From assembly GCA_965261015.1 (NCBI GenBank), contig CBDHCC010000001.1:124001-188000 (forward strand): a stretch of 64,000 nucleotides of DNA, written 5' to 3'. Made by a program: the position numbers and the translations under genes. Under the pieces are notes generated by a model that was given only the letters and a program-made list of their open reading frames with translations, had not been told where the DNA came from and ran no database searches. Positions 7,970 through 17,769 of the stretch are shown in pieces. The first letter of the stretch is position 1; each line of letters opens with the position of its first letter. Source of the DNA: CBDHCC01 sp965261015 (GTDB lineage: Bacteria; Pseudomonadota; Alphaproteobacteria; Sphingomonadales; Sphingomonadaceae).

Positions 7970-9535
7970 TCAAGCGATCGACAGCGCTGGCTTTCCATGT
8001 GCCACCGCGATGGTCGCCGACGTGGTGATCGGCGCGTCGGGCGTGGTCACGCGCTCCACGGTGCGGAAAGCCGTGGTCCAGGCCGCCGGCGTCACGTCGC
8101 AGGTGACGTAGCCGCGCTGGTCGTTGGAGTAGCGGAGGAACGGATTCTCGCGCAGGATCTGGTCGGCCCCGGTCCGCTTGGGCGCGCCGTCGCCGCCCGA
8201 CGTGATGGAGGTGGCGACGAACTCGACCGCGACCGCCTCGCCCTGGCCGCCGCGCGTCCGCAGCTCGCCGGCGAAGTTCTGGTGCTCGTCCCCGGTCAGC
8301 ACCACGGCGTTGCCCAGCCCGGCGAGTTGCGACAGCAGCCGCTCGCGCGGACCGTTATAGGCACCCCAGCTGTCCATGTTGCGGATGACGGCGGGCTCGT
8401 CCCCGGTGCGTCGGTCGAGCGGCATCATCATGACCTGCTGGGCAATGGCGTTCCAGCGCGCGCGGCGCTCCCTCAAGGCGGTGCTCAGCCAGGCGTCCTG
8501 CGGCGTGCCGAGCACCTGCGCCCGGGGGTCGTCCCAGCCGGGGCAATAGGGCTTAAACCCGTCGCCGCACGGCTGATCGGTGCGGAACTGCCGCGTGTCG
8601 AGCAGGTGCAGATCGACGAGCGAGCCGATCGCCGCCCGGCGGTAGAGCGGCATCCCGCCCGCCCTTGGGAAGGAGGCGCGGCGGAACGGCATGTGCTCGT
8701 AATAGGCCTGGAAAGCGGCGGCGCGGCGCAGCGCGAACACCTCCGGCGGGTCGCCGTCCTGGTCGATGTCGCTCACCCAGTTGTTCTCGACCTCGTGGTC
8801 GTCGAAGGTCGCGAACCAGGCGGCGCTGGCGTGCGCGGCCTGCAGATCGGGGTCGAGCTTGTACTGGGCGTAGCGCCGGCGGTAATCGCCCAGGTCGTAC
8901 AGCGCCTGCCCCTCGTGCGCGCGGACGAACCGGCGCGGGCGGCCGTCATAGCCCATCGGCACGGGCGAGCTGCGGCCTTCGTAGATGTAGTCGCCATAGT
9001 GGAACAAGAACGCGAGGTCCTCGTCCGCCAAATGCCGATAGGCGGTGAAGAACCCGTCCTCGTAATTCTGGCAGCCGGCCACGCCGAAGCGCAGATGGTC
9101 GACCGTCGCACCCGGCGCGGGCAGGGTCCGCGCGCGCCCGGCGATCGAGCGCTCCCGTCCGACGGTGAATCGATACCAGTAAGGCCGGTCTGGCAGCAGT
9201 CCGCCGACTTCGACATGGACGCTGTGGGCGAGCTCCGGCCGGGCGAGCGCGCTGCCCTGGGCGACCACCGTGCCGAACCGCTCGTCGGAGGCGACCTGCC
9301 AGTCGACGGGCAGCGGCCCCATCGGCATGCCCCCGTGCCGTTCCAGCGGATCGGGAGCGAGTCGGGTCCAGATGACGAAGCCGTCCGCCGCCGGCTCGCC
9401 GGCCGCCACGCCCAGGCGGAACGGATAGGAGGCGAACAGCTGCTGGGAGCGCAGGATCGCGGGCGCGCACACCAGTCCCGCACCGGCGGCGAGACCCTTC
9501 AGCACCAGGCGGCGGGAAGCGGATAAGGTCGTCAT
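7970..9535 (-). CDS. phoD: PhoD-like alkaline phosphatase/phosphodiesterase, Tat-exported
   Basis: 521 residues. The N terminus carries a twin-arginine signal (Ser-Arg-Arg-Leu-Val-Leu-Lys then a hydrophobic stretch, about residues 7-30). The PhoD N-terminal domain and metallophosphatase core follow, with GVAGCQNY, FHYGDYIYEG, FDDHEVENNW and LTGDEHQN, the metal-ligand motifs of the family. These enzymes hydrolyse phosphomono- or diesters in the periplasm and need folded cofactor loading, which explains Tat export. The ATG has GGA close upstream. The gene is divergent from the S9A peptidase across a 79-base promoter region that holds the shared 13-mer. Confidence 0.92.
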   Translation of the reverse strand: MTTLSASRRLVLKGLAAGAGLVCAPAILRSQQLFASYPFRLGVAAGEPAADGFVIWTRLAPDPLERHGGMPMGPLPVDWQVASDERFGTVVAQGSALARPELAHSVHVEVGGLLPDRPYWYRFTVGRERSIAGRARTLPAPGATVDHLRFGVAGCQNYEDGFFTAYRHLADEDLAFLFHYGDYIYEGRSSPVPMGYDGRPRRFVRAHEGQALYDLGDYRRRYAQYKLDPDLQAAHASAAWFATFDDHEVENNWVSDIDQDGDPPEVFALRRAAAFQAYYEHMPFRRASFPRAGGMPLYRRAAIGSLVDLHLLDTRQFRTDQPCGDGFKPYCPGWDDPRAQVLGTPQDAWLSTALRERRARWNAIAQQVMMMPLDRRTGDEPAVIRNMDSWGAYNGPRERLLSQLAGLGNAVVLTGDEHQNFAGELRTRGGQGEAVAVEFVATSITSGGDGAPKRTGADQILRENPFLRYSNDQRGYVTCDVTPAAWTTAFRTVERVTTPDAPITTSATIAVAHGKPALSIA

Positions 9536-9560
9536 ATTCCGATCTTGGAGAGCTTTACTA

Positions 9561-9578
9561 ACAGTCAGGATATACTGT
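9561..9578 (-). promoter_or_regulatory. Divergent promoter region with inverted repeat and the shared 13-mer
   Basis: Between the phoD-like and S9A peptidase genes. ACAGT (9561-9565) and ACTGT (9574-9578) form an inverted repeat with an eight-base spacer. Read on the minus strand, 9578-9566 is the ACAGTATATCCTG also found before the M1 peptidase gene. Position and symmetry suit an operator or promoter serving either divergent gene. Confidence 0.4.
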
Positions 9579-9614
9579 ATCATCCTATCCCCGTCCACAG
9601 GTGGCAGGTCAACG

Positions 9615-11756
9615 ATGCGTCCATATCTCGCGCCCGGTTCCCTGCGCGTCGTCGCGTTCGCGCTCGCGGCGCTCTCGACGGGCGCGATGGGCCAGTCTCC
9701 CGATTCCGCCGACCCGCCCGTGGCCGCGCGCAAGCCGCACACGGTGACGGCTCCGTTCGGGGCGGCGCGCGAAGACCCCTATTACTGGCTGCGCGACGAC
9801 ACTCGCCAGGATCCCCAAATGCTGGCCTATCTGGCGGCCGAGAACGCCTATGCCGACCGGGTGCTCGCACCCACCAAGGCGCTGCAGGACACGCTCTACG
9901 AAGAGATCGTCGGCCGCATCAAGCAGGACGACAGCTCGGTTCCCTATGAGAAGCGGGGCTACCTCTACTACACCCGCTTCGACACCGGCGCGGACTATCC
10001 CATCCTGGCGCGGCGCAAGGGCGTGATGTCGGCGCCCGAGGAGGTGCTGCTCGACCAGCCGGCGATGGCGTCGGGCAAGGGCTATTTCGCCGTCGGCGAC
10101 GCGGCCGTCAGCCCCAACGATCGCCTGCTCGCCTATGCCGAGGACACGATCGGACGGCGGCAGTACGTGCTGAAGGTGAAGGACCTGGCGACCGGTCGCG
10201 TGCTGGAAGACAGCGTGACCGACGTCGAGCCGAACCTGGTCTGGGCCGACGACAACCGCACGCTGTTCTATATCGAGAAAGACCCGACGACACTGCTCAG
10301 CAAGCGGGTCAAGCGCCACACGCTGGGCACGCCGGCGTCGGCCGACACGCTGGTCTATGAGGAGCCGGACGACAGCTTCTACCTGGGGCTGATGCGCACG
10401 ACGGACGACCGCTACCTCTGCCTCGTCGAACAGAGCACGGTCAGCACCGAGCAGCGCTGCGCGCCCGCGGACGCGCCCGACCGCTTCGCCGTGCTGGCCC
10501 CGCGCGACCGCGACGTGCTCTACAACGCGGACCACATCGGCGACCACTGGATCGTCCGCACCAACCGCGACGCGCCCAATTACCGGCTGATGACGGTGGC
10601 CGACGGGGCGATGGTCCAAGGGCGCTCGGCGTGGCGCGACCTGGTGGTGACCGATCCGGACGTGTTCATCGAGGGGTTCAAGCCGTTCGACCGGGTCCTC
10701 GCCATCGAGGAGCGCGCGGGCGGCAACAAGCGGCTGCGGCTGCTCACGAACGCGGGCGAGAGCAGCCTGGTCGCGGCCGAGGAGCCCGCCTACGCCATGG
10801 CGCTCGGCACCAACGAGGAGCCGGCGAGCCCCTGGGTGCGCTACACCTACAACTCGCTGACGACGCCGACCACGACGTTCGAGGTGAACGCGGCGACGGG
10901 CGAGCGCCGGTCGCTGAAGGTCCAGCCCACTCCCGGTTACAACCAGGCGAACTATGTGACCGAGCGGGTGTGGACGGTCGCGCGAGACGGCACGCGGGTG
11001 CCCGTCACGCTGTTCCACCGCAAGGACTTCGCCCGCGACGGGACGGCGGCGCTGTTCCAGACCGGCTATGGCAGCTACGGCATCTCCAGCGACCCGGCCT
11101 GGTCGAACACCGCCGTCAGCCTGGCCGATCGCGGCATGGTGTTCGCCATCGCGCACATCCGGGGCGGGCAGGAACTGGGGCGCCGGTGGTACGACGATGG
11201 CCATCTGATGGCCAAGACCAACAGCTTCACGGACTTCATCGACGTGACCCGTGACCTGGTCGCGAAGGGCTATGCCGCCAATGGCCGGGTGGCAGCACTC
11301 GGCGGCAGCGCGGGTGGGCTCCTGATGGGCGCGGTCGCCAACACCGCCCCCCAGGACTACCGGGTCATCCTGGCGCAGGTGCCGTTCGTCGACGTGGTGA
11401 CCACCATGCTGGACGCCTCCATCCCGCTCACTACCAACGAATATGACGAGTGGGGCAACCCCGCGACCAAGGCCGCCTACGACTACATGCTGAGCTACTC
11501 GCCCTACGACAACGTGCGCGCGCAGGCCTATCCGGCCATGTTCGTGGGCACCGGCCTGTGGGACAGCCAGGTGCAGTATTACGAACCGGCCAAGTGGGTC
11601 GCCAAGCTGCGCGCGACGGGCACCGGGACCGAACCGCTGGTCTTCCGCGTCAACATGGAGGCCGGCCACGGCGGCAAATCCGGCCGCTTCCGCCGTTATC
11701 GCGACCAGGCCGAGTATCTGGCGTTCGCGCTGGAACAGCTCGGACTGGGCGAGTGA
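9615..11756 (+). CDS. ptrB: Exported S9A peptidase, oligopeptidase B-like
   Basis: 713 residues with a signal peptide ending near Ala-Met-Gly-Gln, then the PREP propeller and catalytic domain. The oligopeptidase B hallmark DPYYWLRDD occurs early in the mature protein, and GGSAGGLLMG carries Ser565; Asp650 (GLWDSQV) and His685 (GHGGKSG) complete the triad. Oligopeptidase B cuts after Lys/Arg in short peptides; the usual E. coli enzyme is cytoplasmic, so export here fits the extracellular peptide-degradation theme. The stop is 37 bases before the first S10 gene, suggesting an operon. Confidence 0.9.
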   Translation: MRPYLAPGSLRVVAFALAALSTGAMGQSPDSADPPVAARKPHTVTAPFGAAREDPYYWLRDDTRQDPQMLAYLAAENAYADRVLAPTKALQDTLYEEIVGRIKQDDSSVPYEKRGYLYYTRFDTGADYPILARRKGVMSAPEEVLLDQPAMASGKGYFAVGDAAVSPNDRLLAYAEDTIGRRQYVLKVKDLATGRVLEDSVTDVEPNLVWADDNRTLFYIEKDPTTLLSKRVKRHTLGTPASADTLVYEEPDDSFYLGLMRTTDDRYLCLVEQSTVSTEQRCAPADAPDRFAVLAPRDRDVLYNADHIGDHWIVRTNRDAPNYRLMTVADGAMVQGRSAWRDLVVTDPDVFIEGFKPFDRVLAIEERAGGNKRLRLLTNAGESSLVAAEEPAYAMALGTNEEPASPWVRYTYNSLTTPTTTFEVNAATGERRSLKVQPTPGYNQANYVTERVWTVARDGTRVPVTLFHRKDFARDGTAALFQTGYGSYGISSDPAWSNTAVSLADRGMVFAIAHIRGGQELGRRWYDDGHLMAKTNSFTDFIDVTRDLVAKGYAANGRVAALGGSAGGLLMGAVANTAPQDYRVILAQVPFVDVVTTMLDASIPLTTNEYDEWGNPATKAAYDYMLSYSPYDNVRAQAYPAMFVGTGLWDSQVQYYEPAKWVAKLRATGTGTEPLVFRVNMEAGHGGKSGRFRRYRDQAEYLAFALEQLGLGE

Positions 11757-11793
11757 ACCCTCCTCCTCCCGTCCCCTGCCGTTGGACCCTCCC

Positions 11794-13422
11794 ATGACCC
11801 GCAAAATGCTGCTCCTCGCCTCGTTGCTCCTCTCCACCCCGATCGCCGCTCAGGACGCGCCGTCAAAGGAGATGGTCGACACGCCCAAGCCGGGGTCGGT
11901 CGAGGAGAAGCACCGGGAGCGGGTGGCCGAGGAGGTCGCCGACGCCTGGGCGGTGACGCCCGCCAAGGAGACGGCGGTCACCACCGCCCACAGCGTGGCC
12001 GTGGGCGGGCGGGCGCTCAAATACCATGCGACGGCGGGCACGGTGACGATCCGCGACGACGACGCCAAGCCGACCGCCAGCGTCTTCTACGTCGCCTACA
12101 CGCTCGACGGCGCGGATCCGGCCAAGCGGCCGGTCACTTTCTTCTACAATGGCGGGCCGGGGTCGTCGTCCGTCTGGCTGCACATGGGCTCCTTCGCGCC
12201 GGTGCGCGTCAAGACCGCCAATCCGGAGTTCATCCGTCCCGCGCCCTACGGCTTCGGGCCCAACCCGGACACCCTGCTCGACAAGACCGACATGGTCTTC
12301 ATCGACATGGTGGGCGCGGGCTATTCGCGGCCGCTGGGCGACGCGACCGGCAAGGACTTCTGGGGCGTGGACCAGGACGTCGACGCCTTCGCCAAGACGA
12401 TCATGGGCTGGACGGACGACAACAGCCGCTGGACCAGTCCCAAGTTCCTGTTCGGCGAAAGCTACGGCACGACGCGCTCGGCGGCACTCGCCTATCAGCT
12501 GCAGGATCGCGGCATGGCGATGAACGGCGTCGTGCTGCTGTCGTCCATCCTGAACTACGGCATCCGCCAGTCCGGCTATGACCAGAGCTACATCAGCTAC
12601 CTGCCGAGCTACGCGGCGACGGCCTGGTATCACCACAAGCTCGCCGATCCGCCGGCGGACTTGCCGACCTACCTGGCCGAGGTCCGCGCCTTTGCCGCGG
12701 GGCCCTATGCGGAGGCGCTGTCGAAGGGCCAGAACCTGACGCCGGCGGAGACCGACGCGATCGCCGACAAGCTCGCGGCCTATACGGGCCTGTCATCGAC
12801 CTTCTACAAGCGCGCCAATCTGCGGGTGGATCTCGGCCGCTTCCAGAAGGAGCTGCTGCGCGATCAGCGGCTGACCGTCGGGCGGTTCGACAGCCGTTAC
12901 ACCGGCGTCGACGCCGATGCCGCCGGCGAGAGCCCGGAGTTCGACGCGTCCGACATCGCCATCTCGTCGGCCTTCATCTCCACTTTCAGCGACTATGTGA
13001 AGCGGGACCTGAAATACGACACGCGCCTGCCCTACCGCGTCTCGGCCTACGGGCTGAAGGACTTCGATTGGGACTGGAAGCACCGGCAACCGGGCTCTTA
13101 CGGGCAGCAGAACAATCCCGACGTAGCGGTCGACCTGGCGGCGGCGATCCGCACCAATCCCTATCTGAAGGTGCTGTCGCTCAACGGTTATTACGACATG
13201 GCGACGCCGTTCTTCGCCACGGAATACGACATCGCCCACATGCTGCTCGACGCGCCGCTCAAGGACAACGTGCAGTTCCGCTATTATCCGTCAGGCCACA
13301 TGATCTACCTGAACCCGGACGCGCTGCACCAGCTGCACGGCGACTTGGCGAGCTTCTACGACACGACGGTCGCGGCCGCGGCGCGGGGCACCCCTCCGGC
13401 CGTCGGATCGGTCCGTGGGTAG
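11794..13422 (+). CDS. Exported S10 family serine carboxypeptidase-like protein
   Basis: 542 residues from the ATG at 11794, with signal peptide to Ile-Ala-Ala-Gln. S10 features: FYNGGPGSSS (oxyanion region), Ser223 in GESYGT, an Asp in LNGYYDM and His in PSGHM. Serine carboxypeptidases remove C-terminal residues, usually at acid pH. No strong ribosome site is visible; a TTG four codons upstream and an ATG four codons downstream are alternatives. The stop overlaps the start of the acid phosphatase gene by eight bases, implying translational coupling. Confidence 0.88.
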   Translation: MTRKMLLLASLLLSTPIAAQDAPSKEMVDTPKPGSVEEKHRERVAEEVADAWAVTPAKETAVTTAHSVAVGGRALKYHATAGTVTIRDDDAKPTASVFYVAYTLDGADPAKRPVTFFYNGGPGSSSVWLHMGSFAPVRVKTANPEFIRPAPYGFGPNPDTLLDKTDMVFIDMVGAGYSRPLGDATGKDFWGVDQDVDAFAKTIMGWTDDNSRWTSPKFLFGESYGTTRSAALAYQLQDRGMAMNGVVLLSSILNYGIRQSGYDQSYISYLPSYAATAWYHHKLADPPADLPTYLAEVRAFAAGPYAEALSKGQNLTPAETDAIADKLAAYTGLSSTFYKRANLRVDLGRFQKELLRDQRLTVGRFDSRYTGVDADAAGESPEFDASDIAISSAFISTFSDYVKRDLKYDTRLPYRVSAYGLKDFDWDWKHRQPGSYGQQNNPDVAVDLAAAIRTNPYLKVLSLNGYYDMATPFFATEYDIAHMLLDAPLKDNVQFRYYPSGHMIYLNPDALHQLHGDLASFYDTTVAAAARGTPPAVGSVRG

Positions 13423-14203
13423 GCGGTTCGGCGTCGCGTGCGCGGCGCTGATCCTGTCCGCCGTCGCCTCCCTGGGCGTCGTCCAGGCACGGCCGAGCGG
13501 TCAGCCGGAGGCGACCGCCTTTGACATCCTGCGCGTGCTGCCGCCCGCGCCACGGGCTGGGGACGCCCGCGACCGCGCCGACCGCGCCATCTTCCGCGAA
13601 ACGCGCAGACTCGTGGGCACACCCAGGTGGGCGCTCGCGATCAAGGACGTGGGGCTGGAGCCGGCGGACATGCTGCGCGACTTCTCCTGCTCCGTCGGCG
13701 TGACGCTGACGCCCGTCGACGCGCCGCGCACAACGGCGCTGGTCACCCGCGCGATCGCGACGGTCGGACCCTCGATCGGGCGAGCGAAGGACTTCTACGC
13801 GCGGCCTCGCCCCTACCGCGTCGATCGGGGAGCGATCTGCCAACCGGCGGGCGAGCTCAAGCCGAATGCGGACTATCCGTCCGGCCACACCACGCTCGGC
13901 TGGACGTGGGCGACGCTGCTGGCCGAAGCGGTGCCGGACCGCGCCACCGACATCCTGGCGCGGGGTCGCGCCTATGGGGAGAGCCGGATCGTGTGCGGCG
14001 TCCACAGCGCCAGCGCGGTGGAGGCGGGTCGGACGACGGCGGCGGCGGCGCTGACGCCGCTGGACGGCGATCAGGAGTTCCGGGCCGAGCTGGAGGCGGC
14101 GCGCGGGGAGATCGCACGCCTGCGGGCGGACCCCGGTGCCTCGCGTCCGGACGCGAACCAGTGCGCAGCCGAGCGCGCGCTGGTGGCGCAGCGGGTGTAT
14201 TGA
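13415..14203 (+). CDS. PAP2-superfamily class A acid phosphatase-like protein with an altered catalytic motif
   Basis: 262 residues with a signal peptide ending near Val-Gln-Ala. The three class A signature segments are present: K-x6-RP at Lys125, PSGH at 155-158, and SR-x5-H at Ser190/Arg191/His197. In the third, the family Asp four residues after the His is Ala201 (HSASA instead of HxxxD). That Asp normally supports the nucleophilic His, so activity may be lowered or changed. The GTG start overlaps the preceding S10 gene. Confidence 0.82.
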   Translation: MGRRFGVACAALILSAVASLGVVQARPSGQPEATAFDILRVLPPAPRAGDARDRADRAIFRETRRLVGTPRWALAIKDVGLEPADMLRDFSCSVGVTLTPVDAPRTTALVTRAIATVGPSIGRAKDFYARPRPYRVDRGAICQPAGELKPNADYPSGHTTLGWTWATLLAEAVPDRATDILARGRAYGESRIVCGVHSASAVEAGRTTAAAALTPLDGDQEFRAELEAARGEIARLRADPGASRPDANQCAAERALVAQRVY

Positions 14204-14285
14204 CGATCGGCGATCGGCGACCATCCCTGCTCGTTGCGACTCGACCGGCGACCGCTGCTGGTGACTTCAAGCTGAGGACCCTTCT

Positions 14286-15788
14286 GTGCTGACACGTTCC
14301 TTGATCGCGGTGGCAACCTTCGCCGCCCTGCTGCTCACGGCCCCCGCTTTCGCTCAGGAAAAGCAGGTGACGTCCACCGTCGAGAAGGTGGACGACGAGA
14401 TGGAGCTGCCGCCTTTGCCGGCGGACAAAACGGTGCGGCAGTCGGCCGTGATCGGCGGGCGGACGCTCGCCTATGACGCGACGGTGGGCACGATCCCGGT
14501 GCGCGACGCCAAGGGCAAGGTGATCGGGCAGGTGGTCACCACCAGCTACACCGTGCCCGGCGGGGGTGCTCAGCGGCCCGTCACTTTCGCCTTCAACGGC
14601 GGCCCGGGCGCGTCGTCCGTCTACCTCAACATGGGCGCGGTCGGGCCGAAGCGGGTGCCGTTCGGGGCGCAGGGCGACGCGCCGTCGGATGCGCCGGTCG
14701 CCGTCGACAACCCGAACAGTTGGCTGGATTTCACAGACCTGGTGTTCATCGACCCGATCGGCACCGGCTTCAGCCGCAGCCTGGTGGACGAGGAGGAGAC
14801 GAAGAAGGACTTCTACGCCAACGACCCGGACATCGAGTACCTCTCCAAGGTGGTGTTCGACTGGCTGGTGAAGGCCGGTCGCCTGCGCTCGCCCAAATAC
14901 GTGATGGGCGAGAGCTATGGCGGCTATCGCGCGCCGCGCATCGCCTATCAGCTGCAATCGCAGATCGGCGTGGGCGTGAACGGCCTGATTATGGTGTCGC
15001 CCTATCTCGACCCCGCCTCGGGCAGCGGGGCGACGGCGCTCTCGCCGCTCCCCTGGATGATCGACCTGCCGTCGATGGCGGCCGCGCACCTGGAGCGCCA
15101 GGGGCAGCTGACGCCCTCCGCGATGGCGGACGTTGAGTCTTATACGAGGGGCGAGTTCGCGCTGGACCTGTTGAAGGGCCGGTCGGACCCGCAGGCGGTG
15201 GCTCGCCTGACCGACAACGTCACCCGTCTGACCGGCCTGGACCCCGCACTGGTGGGCAAGCTGGGCGGGCGGGTCGACACCGGCACATTCCTGCGCGAGG
15301 TGCATCGCGCCGACGGCACCATCGGCAGCGTGTACGACTCCAACGTCACCGCCTTCGACCCCTTCCCGTGGTCCGCCCGGCAACAGTCCAACGATCCGAT
15401 CCTGGACGCGCTGATCGCGCCGACCACCAGCGCGATGGTGGACTTCGTGACGCGTGAGGTCGGGTGGAAGACGGACGCGCGCTACCACGCCTTGTCCTAC
15501 GAGGTGAACGGGGCTTGGGACCGGGGCAAGCCCGACGACACGCCGGTGCAGGACCTGCGCCGCGCCATCGCCAACGACCCGCGCATGGCGGTGCTGATCG
15601 TACACGGCTGGGACGACCTCTCCTGCCCCTTCTTCGCGTCGCGCCTGATCGTCGACCAGATGCCCCAATTCGGTGCCGCCGAGCGCGTGCGGCTGCGCGT
15701 CTATCCCGGCGGACACATGTTCTACAGCCGCCCCGACAGCGGCGCGGCGTTCAAGCGGGACGCGCGGGCCGTGTACGGGCGCGAGTGA
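14286..15788 (+). CDS. Exported S10 family serine carboxypeptidase-like protein (second copy)
   Basis: 500 residues; signal peptide to Pro-Ala-Phe-Ala-Gln. Same organisation as the S10 gene two positions upstream but clearly diverged: FNGGPGASSV, Ser210 in GESYGGY, Asp in HGWDDLS, His in PGGHMFY. The start is a GTG about eight bases after GAGG; no ATG is near. Two S10 paralogues flanking an acid phosphatase suggest duplication followed by division of substrate preference, which is inference. An 82-base gap separates it from the phosphatase gene, and it converges with the gamma-glutamyltransferase gene. Confidence 0.88.
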   Translation: MLTRSLIAVATFAALLLTAPAFAQEKQVTSTVEKVDDEMELPPLPADKTVRQSAVIGGRTLAYDATVGTIPVRDAKGKVIGQVVTTSYTVPGGGAQRPVTFAFNGGPGASSVYLNMGAVGPKRVPFGAQGDAPSDAPVAVDNPNSWLDFTDLVFIDPIGTGFSRSLVDEEETKKDFYANDPDIEYLSKVVFDWLVKAGRLRSPKYVMGESYGGYRAPRIAYQLQSQIGVGVNGLIMVSPYLDPASGSGATALSPLPWMIDLPSMAAAHLERQGQLTPSAMADVESYTRGEFALDLLKGRSDPQAVARLTDNVTRLTGLDPALVGKLGGRVDTGTFLREVHRADGTIGSVYDSNVTAFDPFPWSARQQSNDPILDALIAPTTSAMVDFVTREVGWKTDARYHALSYEVNGAWDRGKPDDTPVQDLRRAIANDPRMAVLIVHGWDDLSCPFFASRLIVDQMPQFGAAERVRLRVYPGGHMFYSRPDSGAAFKRDARAVYGRE

Positions 15789-15879
15789 CACCCGATGGGA
15801 TCCGCGGACCCCACGACCGCCACCGACCGGCTACCCAGGCGCGCGCCTTGCCGAAGGCGAGCGCCCTCCTGCCTCCGCC

Positions 15880-17769
15880 TCAATAGCCGCTCGCCTGCCC
15901 GTCCTTTCGCATTTCCGTGGCCCCGATGTAGACGCCGGTGACCGGGTCGCGGGCGATCGCCTGGTAACCGCCGAACGGGATGCCGGTCCCCTCGACCTCC
16001 ACCTTGTGGCCCATCGCGCGCAGCGCCTCGACGGTGGCGGACGGAATGCCCGGCTCCACGAACAGCGTGCCGAGGTCGTCGATGTCGGCGGTGTCGGCCG
16101 GACCGCCGCCCAGCGCGTCGGTGGGCTGGCGACCACCATCGTGCATCAGCCGCGCCGCGTCGCCCGCTTCCTGCAGGTTCATGCCGTAGTCGACCAGATT
16201 GACGAGGATCTGGACATGCCCCTGCGGCTGCATGCCCCCGCCCATCAGCCCGAAGCTGATGAACGGCTTGCCGTCCTTCTTCACGAACGCAGGGATGATC
16301 GTCTGGAACGGCCGCTTGCCGGGCGCATAGGCGTTGGGGTGGGCGGGATCGAGGCTGAAGAGCTCGCCCCGGTCCTGGAACATGAAGCCCAGCCCATCGG
16401 GCGAAAGCCCGCTGCCCATGCCGCGATAGTTCGACTGGATGAGGCTCACCATCATCCCGTCCTTGTCCGCGACCGTCATGTAGGTCGTGTCGCCCGGCCC
16501 CTCGAGCACGGCCGCCTCCGGATTGCCTGGGCCAAAGCTGGGCGTGGCGCGCGCGGGGTCGACCTCGGCGAAGCGGGCGCGGCCATAAGCGTCGGTCAAC
16601 AGGCCGGCGGGCGTGGCCGAGGAGGCGGGATCGGCGTAGAAGCGCGCCACGTCCTCGAAGGCTAGCCGCTTGGCCTCCGTGATATAATGCAGCACCTGGG
16701 GCGAGCCACGCTCCCACTGCGCCAGGTCGACGTTCTTCAGAATGTTGACCATCTGCAGGGCGGCGAAGCCCTGCGAGTTGGGCGGGAGCTCGCAGAGTTC
16801 ATAGCCGCGCCGATAGCCGACGCAGCTGACGTCCACCCATTCGCTGTGGTGGTCGGCGAAGTCCTCCAGCATGAAGGCGCTGCCCTGACGGCGGAGGTAG
16901 TCGACCATGCGCCGCGCCGTCTCGCCCGTGTAGAACTCGTCGCGCCCGTTGGCGGCGATCCGCTCCAGCGTGTCGGCCAGCGCGGGGTTGCGAAACATCT
17001 GGCCGGGCTTGGGCGCGCCGTCGGCGAACCAGGTCGCCCGCGCGTTGTCGAACTCGAACGGGGTCTGCTTTCGCCGTGCCTCGAACGACTGGAGGCTCCG
17101 CTCGAGGTACATGGCGATGACGGGTGCCACCGGATGGCCCTCGCGGGCGTAGCGGATGGCGGGCGCCAAATCTTGGGCGATCGGCAGCCGGCCGAAGCGG
17201 GCGTGGATAGTGAACCAGGCGTCGACCGTGCCCGGCACGGTGATCGGCAGCGGCCCCACCGGCGGGATCGCCCTGGCGTCCGCCCCCAGCTTTCCGCGCA
17301 GTTGGGCGAGCGTCTGGCCGGCGGGCGAGCGACCCGATCCGTTGATCCCGTACAGACGGTCGGTCGCGGGGTCGTAGACGATGGCGAACAGGTCGCCGCC
17401 GATGCCGTTGCCGGTCGGCTCCATCAGGCCCAGCGCCGCGTTGGCGGCGATCGCCGCGTCCACCGCGCTGCCGCCCGCCTTCAGGATGTCGAGCGCCACC
17501 TGGGTCGCCAGCGGGTGCGCGGTCGCGGCCATGCCGTGCGGGGCCACGACCGGACTGCGGCTCCAGTCCGCTCCCACCGGCCGGGCACCGGGACCGATCC
17601 CCTGCGTCGCGGCGGGGCTGGTGTCGGCGAGGTCGGGCGCCTGCTGGGCGATCGCCGGCTGTGAGAGCAGGGCCATGCCGGCCAGGATCGCAGCCACTCT
17701 CGACGCGATTGGGACGCCACAGGCTTTAGAATGCCGGCCAATGGGATAGCGGTTGCAATGTGATCGCAT
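15880..17769 (-). CDS. ggt: Gamma-glutamyltransferase (T3 family, exported)
   Basis: About 629 residues. It contains the features of an autoprocessed Ntn hydrolase: a large-subunit start GMAATAHPLAT, GGSAVDAAIA, and the processing site Asp-Thr-Thr-Tyr with the likely nucleophile Thr428. MGGGMQPQGHVQ matches the C-terminal family block. The enzyme cleaves gamma-glutamyl bonds of glutathione and gamma-glutamyl peptides in the periplasm. The start is uncertain: the ATG at 17769 gives an unusually long basic leader before the hydrophobic segment, and a GTG about 20 codons later would give a more usual signal peptide. A 232-base gap separates it from the S9B gene on the same strand. Confidence 0.9.
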   Translation of the reverse strand: MRSHCNRYPIGRHSKACGVPIASRVAAILAGMALLSQPAIAQQAPDLADTSPAATQGIGPGARPVGADWSRSPVVAPHGMAATAHPLATQVALDILKAGGSAVDAAIAANAALGLMEPTGNGIGGDLFAIVYDPATDRLYGINGSGRSPAGQTLAQLRGKLGADARAIPPVGPLPITVPGTVDAWFTIHARFGRLPIAQDLAPAIRYAREGHPVAPVIAMYLERSLQSFEARRKQTPFEFDNARATWFADGAPKPGQMFRNPALADTLERIAANGRDEFYTGETARRMVDYLRRQGSAFMLEDFADHHSEWVDVSCVGYRRGYELCELPPNSQGFAALQMVNILKNVDLAQWERGSPQVLHYITEAKRLAFEDVARFYADPASSATPAGLLTDAYGRARFAEVDPARATPSFGPGNPEAAVLEGPGDTTYMTVADKDGMMVSLIQSNYRGMGSGLSPDGLGFMFQDRGELFSLDPAHPNAYAPGKRPFQTIIPAFVKKDGKPFISFGLMGGGMQPQGHVQILVNLVDYGMNLQEAGDAARLMHDGGRQPTDALGGGPADTADIDDLGTLFVEPGIPSATVEALRAMGHKVEVEGTGIPFGGYQAIARDPVTGVYIGATEMRKDGQASGY

